In this document: in pieces, positions 41,094-52,440 of the stretch
Layout: every line of letters begins with the position of its first letter
Numbering within the stretch: position 1 is the stretch's first letter
Source: Gymnothorax reevesii
Lineage: Eukaryota > Chordata > Actinopteri > Anguilliformes > Muraenidae
Direction: 5' to 3'
Length of the DNA: 64,000 nucleotides
Assembly (NCBI GenBank): GCA_029721435.1
Contig: CM056582.1
Span: 35,422,611-35,486,610 of the forward strand
The notes under the pieces: generated by a model
Told to the model about the DNA's origin: nothing
Database searches by the model: none
The model's input: only the letters and a program-made list of their open reading frames with translations
Made by a program: the position numbers and the translations under genes

Positions 41094-42119
41094 ATGGAGA
41101 CGCCAGCGGTGGCTGAAATTAAGAGGGCTATCGCCAGCCAACGAGATGTTAATTGGGTTTGCTAAATCACTTTCAGATTTTTGCGATCAGCAATCTGAAC
41201 TTGTTGAGAGACTACACTTGCAAGAGACCGCTCTCCACAATCAGCAGAGTGTTCTGTTAGATTTGTCTGAGAGCATTAAATCTCTAACGTCACAAACTTC
41301 ACAAAGAGTTGCAGAAGCACCATCCATACATTCCCCCCGAGAACTTACAACTGCTCCAAAGATATAGTGGCGAGGCCGGAAAGTGTAAGGATTTTATCGC
41401 CCAATGTGAGATGTTTTTTAAGGCTCAACCGTCACATTTTGTTAATGATGATTCTCGGGTTGCACTTATATTATCCCTGTTGGCTGGCACAGCACTCAAT
41501 TGGGTCGGCCCACTAATTAGATCTAATTCACCGGTCGTAAATTCTGTAGAGGCCCTTGTTAGAGAGATGGTGTCTGTTTTCGATCAAGACATTTGTGGTC
41601 AGGACGCAGCTATGCGTTTAATGCACCTTAAACAGGGTAAAGAGAGTGCAGCTGAATTTTCTATTGCATTTCGCTCTCTGGACACAGAGACAGGCTGGTC
41701 GGAGGTACCTCTAATGACTGTATTTAGCCTTGCCCTTACTGAGGAAATAAAGGACGCGTTGGCTACTATAGAACCCTGTTTGACTTTAGACTCTTTAGTA
41801 CGTACAGCTGTGCGAATTGACAACCACATACTTGAACGCAACAGGGAGAAGCTCAACAGCTTGCCGCTAGCTGATAATGGGACTAAAGTTGCTCGTGGCG
41901 AGTATTTCACTCAATGAAAGTTGTACTTCGGTGGAGCCCATGCAAATTGAAAGTTCGTTTGACAGTCGGAGTAATAAACCCACTAGCAGAGGAATAATCT
42001 GCTTTAATTGCAATAAGCCGAGTCATACCCGTCCACTTTGTCCTAAGCGTCAGGGAAAACGGGAAACCCCTCCTGCTACGTGGGGGGCGATAGAGGGCAA
42101 TTTTCCTTCCGAACATTAA
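41094..42119 (+). pseudogene. gag of the chromodomain element
   Basis: An ATG at 41094 starts METPAVAEIKRAIA but meets a stop after about 23 codons. The homologous reading continues in other frames (IGFAKSLSDFCDQQSELVER, then 41309-41917). The 41309-41917 frame contains a Ty3-type capsid region (FIAQCEMFFKAQP, LLAGTALNWVGPL, LMHLKQGKESAAEFSIAFR). The frame 41877-42119 has a CCHC knuckle (CFNCNKPSHTRPLC). At least two frameshifts separate the parts. Confidence 0.85.
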
Positions 42120-44395
42120 TCCCTGTCGAACTGACTGTGGGATGCAAGAGTTTTAGTATTAAAGCGTTCGTAGATTCGGACGCAGTAGATTGTTTCATGG
42201 ATATTGGGTGGGCTAGGAAGCAATCCGTTCCCACTGTTACGCTTCCACAGTAACGCTCAGTCAGAACTTTGGACAGTCGCCCGCTTGGATCGGGAGTGAT
42301 AACCGAAGTGTCTGAACCGTTAAACATGTTCATCTCATTTGGTGGCCACTCGGAGGAGGTTCGGTTTTTTAATATCAGTTCCCCTGCTTTTCCTATTGTT
42401 TTAGGGCATTCTTAGTTACGGGAACACAGACCATGCATCAGCTGGGGGGAACAGAACAACCCTGTCGTCCGCTGGGGCACCAATTGCAGCTCTCATTGTA
42501 GAGATAGTGAAACTTGTTTTCCCAGACATCAAGCCACGGGGCAGGCTGATACCTGGAGCGAGTGTGAGGAGGCTATCCCACCGTACCCTCCTAAACTAGA
42601 AAAAGGGGTGTAGGAGGGGTTGGAAAGGGATCCTCAGTTTGACTGGCAAAAGCCAGAAGACGATTATTTTTTAGAGGATACGGAATCAGTCACAGAGTCA
42701 TTAGATTCTGAGCAGGGTAAGGAATTTTGGGCCACCCTGAGCTTTGACTTGCCTCCGAATGTTCCCAGGGATTACGCTGATCTAGCTGAGGTGTTAATTA
42801 AACTACAAGCCTCTACGTTACCCCCACATCGTCCGTATAACTCCAAAATTAATCTTTATCCTGGTACAACTCCACCTAGAGGTTTGCTATATTCGCTGTA
42901 AGGACCTTAGAGTAGGGCTATGCGAGAGTATATTTAGGAGGCTCTCGCCAATGGTTTTATTCGGCCGTCCACGTCCCCTGCCGGAGCGGGATTCTTTTTC
43001 GTGGGGAAAAATGATGGCGGTCTGAGACCCTGTATTGATTACAGGGGTTTGAATAAATTCACCATTAAAAACTGATACCGTATTCCGTTAATGAATTCAG
43101 CGTTTGAACGTCTGCATGAGGCGTCATTTTTTACGAAGCTAGATCTTCGTAATGGGTATAATTCTATTCGCATTCGGGAGGGGGACAAATGGAAAACGGC
43201 TTTTAACACTCATGTCGGGTACTACGAATATCGGGTCTTACCGTTCCGGCTGGTTAACGCCCCTTTGGTGCTTCAGGCATTTGTCAATGACGTGCTTCGA
43301 GAGATGTTGGAAAAATTCGTCTTCGTTTATCTTGACGACATTTTGATTTTGAAAAATGTGTTTTCCACACCCAAACTGTCTCATTCTTGGGCTTTATTGT
43401 TTCTAAGGGGTCGGTGCGAATGGACCCGAACAAGGTGGCTGCGGTCAGGAATTTTCCTGCTCTGCAGAGTGTTAAAGAGGTTCAACGCTTTCTGGGCTTC
43501 GCTAATTTTTATAGGAGGTTTAATCATAATTTTAGCGTGGTTGCTGCCCCCATTATTGCACTCACTAAAAAGAATACCTCCTCAGCGTTTTTTTGGTCTC
43601 CTGCAGCTGATGCTGTCTTTCAGGAATTAAAGAAACGTTTTAGCTCGGAGCCTATTTTGATTTTGCCCAACCCCTCTCTCCCATTTGTTGTGGAGGTAGA
43701 TGCCTCGGAGGTGGGCGTGGGTGCTATTCTGTCCCAGCGCCCTCGTTGGGATAATAAGCTTCACCCATGCGCGTACTTCTCCCGGTCTTTGTCCGCCGCG
43801 GAACGCAATTATAGTATTGGTGACTGGGAGTTAGCGGTCAAGCTGGCCCTCGAAGAGTGGCGCCACTGGCTGGAGGGAGCTTAGCACTCTTTTGTGGTAT
43901 GGACTGACCCTAAAAACCTCCAATACATTCAGCAAACCAAGTGGCGTAATTCCCGGCAGGCGCGATGGTCATTATTTTTTGACCGCTTTGATTTCACGCT
44001 CACCTATCGCCCGGGCTCAAAATATACTAAACCTGATGCCCTGTCACGAATGTGTGATCGCACTGATCGCGATCCTACCCCGGAGCCTGTTATTCCTACT
44101 GCACAGATCGTGGCACCCATTCAGTGGGAGGTTTAGGCGGTGGTTCAGGAGGCGTTGAAATCTGATCCCGGTCCTGTGGGGGAGCCTCCTGGCTGTTTAT
44201 TTGTCCCGCAAAGAGTTAGGCCACAGGTCCTCCAGTGGGGACACTCTTCCCGCTTGGCGAGGCAACCAGGGGCCCATTGGACCAAGCAGTTCCTGGCCCA
44301 ACGTTTTTGGTGGCCGGAGATGATGTGGGACATTCGGGAGTTTGTTGCTGCCTATGGCGTCTGTTCCAGGAATAAGACTTCCCATCTCCCTCCCG
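42120..44395 (+). pseudogene. protease, reverse transcriptase, RNase H and integrase N-terminus of the chromodomain element
   Basis: The protease site near 42167-42202 reads FVDSDAVDCFMD where family members have D-S-G-A, so the catalytic loop is altered. After a disrupted stretch, reverse transcriptase shows [30 protein letters not shown] (F-R in place of F-G) and the catalytic YLDD near 43330. Directly after YLDD-ILIL about 25-30 codons seem to be missing before [16 protein letters not shown], which is in another frame. RNase H ([28 protein letters not shown]) and the integrase zinc-finger region (FWWPEMMWDIREFV) follow until the LINE insertion. Stops occur near 42900 and 43075. Confidence 0.9.
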
Positions 44396-44576
44396 CTGGT
44401 TTATTTATTTATTTATTTATTCAACCCCCACAAGTGAGGGGAAAAAAATAATAATAAAATACAGACACGTACATAAAACAATACTGCACAGCAGTACATA
44501 AAATACAACATATGTCACTGATTCTTAAAACACAATGATTATCACAGGCTTCAAGTAGTCACAACAATAAACAAAT

Positions 44577-47500
44577 TCAGAACCGAGTTAAAAGCGACGT
44601 TAAGACATGAGATGGCGACGTTCGTTGTCTAAAATCGGGACTATATATTAAAATACGGAGCGAGTCAACTACACCATCTGCAGGTAACACATATATATCA
44701 CAGGTACGCTTATAATATGCAGCAGCAATTGGCGAAATACCCATGTTTATCACTCTTGCCGCCAGTGTACCTTCACAAATTACACCAGTTGCCATGAATT
44801 TACCAAGTAAAAAAGAACATAGTCGCCGTGCAGGGCTTTCCACACGGAAGATTCTGTGCCACAGCCCAGCAGTCATTCTCTGTACTCTGGGCTCAATCTT
44901 CGGGATACACATGGCAGTAAGAAGCTTAGAGTATCGTGAGTACTTACTTAGGCCTACAGCATGCTTTAAGCAGCTACCCTGTAAAGATTCCATGTTATTT
45001 AGAAGGGACTTTGATACCGGTATACAATCAAGACCATACATTAGTGCTGGGCGGCATACAGTCTTCGTCAGGTGAGTCTTAACGTCAATAGGTAAACCAG
45101 GATACGGCATGCCAACATTATCTTACCCGAAGAAAGAACGACGACACTTTTGTGTTCTGTGCTCAACATGCTTGTTACCCGAACCATCTGCAGATAAAGT
45201 AACACCTAAAATGTCAAGCTCAACATTTTCAATCTTACTATCACCCAAGTGCCAAACGGGTTCACCTGAGAGAATATTCAGACTAGAGATCATGCATTTG
45301 GTTTTACCAATACCAAATTTAAATCGCCAATCATTAGAATATTTTACACATATGTCTATCAAATTCTGCAGACCGGTAGTAGATACACTGAGTACTGTGA
45401 TGTCATCAGCATAGGCGAAAGACTCGTATTTATCAGGCCCGATGCGAACTCCGTTATCACAATGCTTCAAATTGAGGAGTAGGTCATTGATAAATATGCA
45501 AAAAAATAAAGGTGATAATACACTGCCCTGTCTTGTTCCACGGGTAACTTTGAATTGTTTGCTGTAGACACCATTCTACAAAACAGATGCATTCAAGTTA
45601 GAATACCACCTATGTGTTAACAACCAGTGGTTGAGAAACAACGTATCCCACAGCTGATAGAGAAGGCCAACATGCCATATTGTATCAAAGCATTTTTCAA
45701 CATCCAGGCTGCAAATATATAAAGGTGAACATCTGAAACGAAAGTAAGCACTGACATTGTTTAACGAACTTGCACCAAAGGCTGTACCTCTCTTCTCTCT
45801 GAAACCAAATTGGTTATCGCTACAAACATCAGAAGGGATCATGCACAATTCAATTAGTTTAGAGTGAGTGGTACTGAGAGTGATAGGCCTATAGTTAACT
45901 GGTACAGCAGGATACAAACTGGGTTTTTACAGTACCGGAACAATTATACCTGTGTTAAAGGTTGACGGAACAACACTATGAGTAAGAACGACGGAATACA
46001 ATGAGGCAAGTACAGAGCACAATGCCTACATTTACCAAATATTAAATGCTCACTGGTAATGCAGTCTACACCTGGAGAACAATCTCTCTTCAGCGTACCA
46101 ATCAGAGCAGACACGTCGGCAGCTGCAATCGGAACGTTTGATACATTATTTTTATGAGCAGAATATGTACTATGAACCCAGTCAACGATGTGCTGCTGGT
46201 CAGGTGTAACATTACCACAATCTTGCATGATATTTGAATAATGTTCAGCCATGACATCAACATTAATATTTGATGCTATTTTTTTCTGACGTTTTCGCTG
46301 GATGCGACGCCAAAACTCTTTCATTTTGCCATCGTGGAACAACTAACCCATGTTTGTATATTCATCATCTAACAGAGAATGAACATTACGTCGGCACAAA
46401 TTTCTATACCGGCGTTTTACAGCTTTATAACAATTGAAAACAGCACCAGAACGAGAAAGACCATTTGCTGTCCACAGCCGCCACCAGAACCGCTTCTTAT
46501 CTCGCAACTTAGACAGTTCTGGGCACCAGAAGGGTTTCGGTTTGTAATCAGATGAGGAAAAACAGCCAGCATCTTTGGCAGCGAAATGCATGGCCTCATT
46601 TACCCTGATCAATGTACGTATCTGTTAGATGCAATAAAGTTTCATAATCATTACCCGAGTCCACACGCAACTCTCCTATAGCAGCGAGTTTACCACTCAG
46701 AATATTCATATACAAATTTTGCCTCTCAGCATTACCCCAACGAGGTCGTGGGTGACTCGCACTGACATCAAATTTAATAGTTGGGTGGCCACTGGCAGGG
46801 GGAATAGGCAAGTTATACACCATACGTATAGAAAGACGGTCAGATACATTGGCCTCTTCCTCAGCTACAATGATACAGTTTATAACACGTTGCGAGTCAC
46901 ATACAGAAATTAGAATATGGTCAATCCATGTATAAGTTCCAGATTTATGGCAGAAATAGGTGCATTGAGTTGACTGTTTGAAGAGAAAATCGGCTACTAC
47001 CAAGTCATTTGCCACCATAAAGTCATACATAATACTACAGTGTAGAATATACCCACCAGAGGTATACCACTTTTTGTGCAGCGGAGCAGTTCTAGCGAGG
47101 CACACACTGAGATCACCACAGAGTTTTATCAGAGCACCACAGCTGTAATTATCAATGACACTCTGTAAAGCATCAACACAGAACACAAAGTTGTCAGTTT
47201 GGTCCTTATCTCCACGATAGAAGAACGGCATGTAGGCTCTAATAATGGTCTCCAAAACTCTCCCACTGCAATCGCGCGCACTAGCAGGAATAATCCTGTC
47301 ACAGGATGCCTCAAGTTCACATAACGTAATACCTGGTTGGTTTTGACATAGGACGGCAACGCCCCCATAAGGCCGGCCACAGTAGCCGCTATCTGCGTCA
47401 GCCATGCCGGATTTGGCAAACACAGACCACTTCTGGCCAGACAGAGCATCATCACGCTGTAGCACGACTCTATCAGGCTCAGCTCATGCGGGCGTAACTA

Positions 47501-47660
47501 TGTCTCACTTAAGCACAGGATATCACAGTTTTTCAGCATGTTTGTGATGTAACTAGCAGACTGTTTATAGCCCTTGAAATTGAAGGACTGTATAACAAGA
47601 GGCCGTAGAGATGGCTCACCAGAGAGGTTGGTGCCATTGGTGTAGTCCGTTAACGTCCCG
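44577..47660 (-). pseudogene. LINE ORF2: endonuclease, reverse transcriptase, C-terminus
   Basis: Reading from right to left: the endonuclease start (IQSFNFKGYKQSASYITNML, then CDILCLSET near 47500); GRPYGGVAVL; LCGDLSVCLAR where G-D-x-N is expected; TYTWIDHILIS; and SDRLSI where S-D-H is expected. Reverse transcriptase follows, with a linker at 46612-45944, RPITL..TTHSKL near 45890, FGFREKRGT near 45800, DVEKCFDTIW near 45690, and the catalytic FAYADD near 45412. The C-terminal frame 45110-44577 carries a conserved LINE tail region (MYGLDCIPVSKSLLNNMES). Several frameshifts and changed endonuclease residues show it is inactive. The protein would nick DNA and copy the LINE RNA at the nick. 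Confidence 0.85.
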
Positions 47661-49102
47661 TCGCCATGGCCACTCGGGTTCCCATTGGATGTGGTATGGG
47701 TCTGGCTCGTAGTGCACTCGCTCATCAGGGTGCCGCCTGTCACGGGGGTAGTGGTCTCGGACGACGTAGCGTAGTTCCCACCGTTCATTAGAGGTGCCGT
47801 TGTAGTCCTGCCGGCCATGCCACGCTGGGGCAGGTTGGCGTTGGCGTCTTGCAACAGACTGGCTGAATCTCGAGGGGTGGCTTGCACCCCACTTGTTCGC
47901 TGTGCGACCTTGGCTGGCACTGCTCTGAAGCGCTTCCCTCTGACGCCCCTGGGAGGCACGAAATGACCGCACCACAAAACCAGATGGCCATTTGTCCTTA
48001 TTGAGAGCAGTTACCTTTTTTTTAGAAGGAGCGATCACCTTAAAGGATTTCCAATTTGGATGGCAAGCAAGCTCCGTCACATTAGTCCCGTTAACACCCA
48101 TGCCCTACAGGTGGGCACTGATGTCTTGCTCGGTATGCTGCAGATGGACACCGCCTATGTAGATCGTGCACGTCCTGGCGGCGTTTGCAGCAACCAAGCG
48201 AGGCGCAGCAGACGCGTTCTGCGTGGCAGAATGGGTCCTGCTCGGACCAGAAACTGTGCCGGCCACCAACGTAGGAGCCGGCGTTTCACCAGCAGGTGCG
48301 GCAGATGACGCCATGCCGCCGTGAACTGGCCCATTCTCCGTCGAGGACTTGGATGCAGCCTTCCTCCTGGCAGCTTATCCCTCTTTCCTGCACTTCTTCT
48401 TGTTGATCCAGTGCTGTTGACGACTTACATAGACAAACCCAGGCGGCAGCGTGTTAGCTCCGCTTGGCTGCGTATCTGTCACGGCATGCGTCTGGTCGTC
48501 ATCAACGCCACTGCTGTCAGAGCTTTCTGACGAGACTGTGCCCACCACATCGAATGCGGCAAAAACGTTCAGCTCGGGATCCGGATCAGCAGTGATGCCA
48601 TGAGCCTCCAGGAGAGACTTCAACGCGCAGTTATCAGATCGCACCTGTTTAAGTCCATGTTCCAAGGATCTCACCTTCTCCGTCATATCAGCCACCACAC
48701 CGATGAGGTGTGTTTAATTTGACAATCAGGAGCAGAATCCTGGTCCTGATCCTGGATAAAAATCTTGTCAAGTTCCCTGGTGGCTTTGTTAACAAGGCTG
48801 TATCCCATTAAGTATATGTCAGGCGCGATGGTGTGTGACAACTGTCTGTTAATAGTGCGCTTGTCTTTATATTGTGGAAAAGCAACACTAACTTTACTTC
48901 GCAAAATGCCATGCAAAGAAGACAAAGTGCCCATGCTTGCCTTTTTAAGTTCATCCTGAACGTCGTTGGCTGCGTACTGATATATGTTATCCAGTGAATT
49001 CACAAACACACTTGCAAGCCGGGTTAGGTCCAATCCACGCAGCTCACTGAGTTGCTGTATTTTGTGCTGATCACCGTTCACAACCTTTAGCTCTGCATTC
49101 AA
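47616..49102 (-). pseudogene. LINE ORF1, RRM-like, frameshifted
   Basis: Pieces in three frames: 49102-48683 (start MNAELKVVNGDQHKIQQLSE), 48698-48375 (coiled part VRSLEHGLKQVRSDNCALKS), and 48314-47616. The last contains CTIYIGGVHLQHTEQDISAHL-like sequence followed by a WKSFKV and WPSGFVVRSF block. The two blocks resemble the first protein of LINEs that carry an RRM-like nucleic-acid-binding domain followed by a small C-terminal fold. A nucleic-acid-binding role is inferred. The segment between the pieces has stops. Confidence 0.6.
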
Positions 49103-49589
49103 ATGTGTATTGTGATCGACTTAACTAGTAGCACTTTCACCACTCATTGTTTTGTCCTGGCTGATTGGGGCCATTCGATCAGGTGCTTATGCTAGCTAGC
49201 TATGCTAAGCTAGCTAGCTTATAGGTCATTACCCTGACAGCGAGCGTTTAAAGTTAACAATGAGGCTCTGGTTTCCACAAGAACGAACATTAGATACTGC
49301 CAATACGAGAAAAAGCCACAGCTGAAATACGTGCTAGACTGTTCCACCGCAAATAATAGCTTGCATTTTAGCGTGCTGAGTGTATTCTGACTCCAATTTC
49401 GAGCTGCAAAACGGGGAGGGTATCAGTCAGGCGACCCGATGCAACAACATTTCGTGCTGATTAGAAAAATTAGTATATACATACTCTGTAGATCCAAGGA
49501 GTACGATGGGTATTGTCACTGCGCGAATTGGATCCTTGTTCCACAGGCTCCAAGTCGGCTAACAGAACGCTGATGTGGCAAGTTAGCAG

Positions 49590-50640
49590 CAGACCTTTAC
49601 CCGTTCCCAGGCGCCCTTGGTTGCATATCGTGTTAGATTTTGTTACGGGGCTGCCTGTATCTGACGGCAATACGGTCATTTTGGTTGTGGTTGACCGTTT
49701 TTCTAAAGCAGCTCAGTTTGTCGCGCTACCCAAGCTGCCTTCAGCACGGGAGACAGCACAACTTGTGGTCAACAATGTGTTCCGGTTACATGGGCTTCCG
49801 CAAGATGTCGTGTCTGACCGAGGCCCTCAGTTTACAGCCAGATTTTGGCAGGCGTTTTGGAAGCAGTTGGGGGCCACAGTGAGTCTCTCTTCGGGGTTTC
49901 ACTCGGAGACCAACGGGCAGACAAATCGGACTAATCAGTCTCTTGAAAACACTCTCCGGATGTTTGGCGGTGGATAATCCCTCATCGTGGAGTCGATTTT
50001 TAGCTAGGGCCGAGTACTCTCATAACTCGTTGTGTAATTCCTCCACAGGGCTTACCCGTTTGAGGCCCAAGTGGGTTACCAACCCCCACTATTTCCAGAG
50101 ACTGAGAACGATTCCAAGATTCCCTCGGTCAACCAGTTCATTTGGCGCTGTCGGTCGGTTTGGACTAAGGTCCATTCTTCGCTGTTGCGCTTGGGGCGCA
50201 AACAAAAATCCTTCGCTGATAGAAGGCGTCGTTTGGCCCCGTTTAACTGGGTTGGGCAAAGAGTTTAGCTGTCCACCCGAGACATCCCTTTGAAGGTAGA
50301 GTTCCGAAAACTGGCGCCCCACTATACCGGCCCGTTCAAGATTGTGCGGAAGATCAATCCGGTTATGGTGCAGTTCAAGCTCCCAAGATCTTTACACATA
50401 CATCCGTCATTCCACGTCTCGCGGATTAAGCCGGTTAGCACTAGCACCCTGGCACCCGCCGACAAGCCCCCACTGCCACCGCGAATGGTTGAGGGGGGGC
50501 CGGTTTATACCGTGCGCCGCATTCTGGCCGAGCGGCGAGTAGGTCGTGGGGTCCAGTTCCTTGTAGATTGGGAAGGATATGGGCCCGAGGAGCGGTGCTG
50601 GGCCCCTTTGCGGGATATTCTGGATCCCGCATGCGCGGGG
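49590..50640 (+). pseudogene. integrase core and chromodomain of the chromodomain element
   Basis: The frame up to 49977 carries the DDE core: [15 protein letters not shown] (first D), [15 protein letters not shown] (second D) and [16 protein letters not shown] (E in HSETNGQ). All three catalytic acids are visible. A frameshift near 49960 leads to 49943-50293 and 50071-50268 (RRRLAPFNWVGQRV, with a stop after). The frame from 50290 gives the [12 protein letters not shown] domain and then a chromodomain near 50490-50630 ([20 protein letters not shown], then ERCWAP). The chromodomain would direct insertion toward chromatin marks. Confidence 0.9.
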
Positions 50641-50683
50641 TTCCTTGGGGACTTCTGGAGCTGTCCTTTAGAGAGTGGGGGCC

Positions 50684-51093
50684 TGTCATGGTTTAGGAGC
50701 TTTAAGAGCTGTTTTTGGCTCTCGTTCGGGATGATATCGTTTTGCTCCCTATTGGATTCCAGGACCAGCTGGCATTGATTGGGGGCGTGGCATGGACTCA
50801 ATTTAAGCTCCTATTTCGCCTCGTGTCAGTTCTACTTTGACGCTTTAGCCGGTAAGGTTCTCCAGAGAGATTTGGCAAGCACTTTGTTGCTTTTCAGGAA
50901 TTGTGTAAGTGAGTGAGGGCGTCTTTGGTTTATTTCCCTTACTTTTTGTTTTCCTCTAGCTCGTCGATTTTTTCTCCCACGGACGAAGGCAGGTCTTGTT
51001 ATTTTTATCTGCTTTTAGTCTCTCAGCACACTGTGAGTGTTGCCTTTTATTTCTGGTCGCTGCTCTTGGCGTCCACGGCCAGTACCCATCACA
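50684..51093 (+). repeat. 3' LTR of the chromodomain element
   Basis: 410 bases matching 40636-41077. GAGAGTGGGGGCC directly before it is the probable polypurine tract. It is followed by the CTATC duplication and by the continuing 55-bp minisatellite. Confidence 0.9.
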
Positions 51094-51098
51094 CTATC

Positions 51099-52440
51099 GT
51101 GTACTGCAGCCCTCTGTGTGTTCGTTGGGAGGAGGTTTTCGTCAAGACCTCTCGTGTACTGCAGCCCTCTTTGTGTTCATTGGGTGAGGCTTTAATTTGG
51201 ACTTCTCGTGTACTGGAGCCCTCTGTGTGTTCATTGGGAGGAGGTTTTCAAATGGCCTTCTCGTTTACTGCAGCCCTCTGTATGTTCATTGGGAGGTGGT
51301 TTTCATCAGGCCCTCTCATGGACTGCAGCCCTTTGTGTGTTCAATGGGAGGTGATTTTTATTAGGCCCACTCGCCCTCTTTGTATTAATTCGAGGAGGTT
51401 TTAAAAAGGCCCTCTCCTGTACTGCAGCCCTTTGTGTGTTCCTTGGGAGGAGGTTTTCATCAAGCTCTCTCGTGTACTGCAGCCCTCTGTATGATCATTG
51501 GGAGCAGGTTTTCATAAGGCCCTCTCGTCTTATGCAGTCCCCTGTGTGTTCATTGGCGGGAGGTTTTCATAAGGCCCTCTCGTGTACTGCAGCCCTCTGT
51601 GTGTCCATTTTGTTATGTCCCCAATTTGTCATGGTGCCAATTTGTTATTTCATTTATGACAGCAAGGGATGACAGACACAATTTTAAAACTTAAACACAT
51701 TTAATTGAACAAAGACAACTAACAACTAACTACTCTACTGACCAAGATTGATATATACTAGAAAAAAAATATTTACAGTCCCTTTTGTTGGGTTGCTTGG
51801 TGATGTCCTGGGTGAGGAAAATGCTCCAACACAGGCAAAAATCCACAAGAAACTTCACAGGTCATGAAAAGAGTGACAGGTCTGGTCAAATGTATCCTTC
51901 TGCTTGCAATATCTCCTACTACTCAGCTCCCTCAATTTTCCTTATATATATTCTCTTTTGCAGACCCCTCCCACATTTAGACCTCTTTCTTTTTTCTCTG
52001 GGACTTGTCCCAGACATGCCCAAACCTAACTCCAGTCTGGGCTTAACACAAGAAAGGTAAATACTGCCATCTAGTGGCTTCTATTCGCATTACAATTTGG
52101 AGGAGATTTTAAGGCCCTCTCGTGAATTGCAGCCCGCCGTGTGTTCGTTGGGAGGAGGTTTTCATAAGGCTCTCTCCTGTACTGCAGCCCTCTGTGTGTT
52201 CATTGGGAGGAGGTTTTCATAAGGCTCTCTCCTGTACTGCAGCCCTCTGTGTGTCCATTGGGAGGAGGTTTTCATAAGGCTCTCTCCTGTACTGCAGCCC
52301 TATGTGTGTCCATTGGGAGGAGGTTTTCATAAGGCTCTCTCCTGTACTGCAGCCCTATGTGTGTTCATTGGGAGGTGGTTTTCAAAAGGCCCTATTGTGT
52401 ACTGTAGCACTCTGTGTGTTCAATGGGTTGAGGTTTTCAT
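51099..52440. repeat. minisatellite, 55-bp unit, right part
   Basis: Continues the array of 39410-40635 with the same unit. It is interrupted by a solo LTR at 51611-52094 and fades out near 52440. Confidence 0.95.
51611..52094 (-). mobile_element. solo LTR of the Gmr1-like copy A family
   Basis: 484 bases similar to the LTRs at 943-1440 and 5256-5765. Shared blocks include AGCAAGGGATGACAGACACA, TTGCTTGGTGATGTCCTGGG and AAATACTGCCATCTAGTGG. It is flanked by ATTT on both sides (51607-51610 and 52095-52098). No internal region remains, so it arose by recombination between LTRs. An extra segment near its left edge (CCAATTTGTCATGGTGCC) looks like a small local duplication. Confidence 0.9.

Larger units (their letters stand above)
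44396..49580 (-). mobile_element. APE-type non-LTR retrotransposon (LINE) inserted in the chromodomain element
   Basis: The plus-strand left end is a TTTATTTATTTATTTATT run at about 44400-44421, that is, an AAATA-type tail at the 3' end of a minus-strand LINE. On the minus strand there follow a first protein (49102-47616), an apurinic-like endonuclease, a reverse transcriptase and a C-terminal region. It separates the integrase zinc finger (ending near SHLPPAG, 44396) from the core, which resumes with RPLPVP near 49592. The right boundary is only bracketed to 49500-49590. I did not establish a target duplication or the clade. Confidence 0.85.
40636..51093 (+). mobile_element. chromodomain Ty3/gypsy retrotransposon (chromovirus)
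   Basis: LTRs 40636-41077 and 50684-51093 both begin TGTCATGGTTT and end CCCATCACA. An identical 5-bp CTATC lies outside both ends (40631-40635 and 51094-51098). The internal order is gag with one CCHC knuckle, protease, reverse transcriptase, RNase H, integrase and chromodomain, which is the usual order for chromodomain Ty3/gypsy elements. Integrase is split by a LINE inserted at about 44396-49580. Many stops and frameshifts show it is inactive. Removing the LINE leaves about 5.3 kb, a normal size. Confidence 0.95.

Noticed and set aside
45109..45414. 101-codon plus-strand frame within the LINE
   Set aside because: Antisense shadow of the LINE reverse transcriptase.
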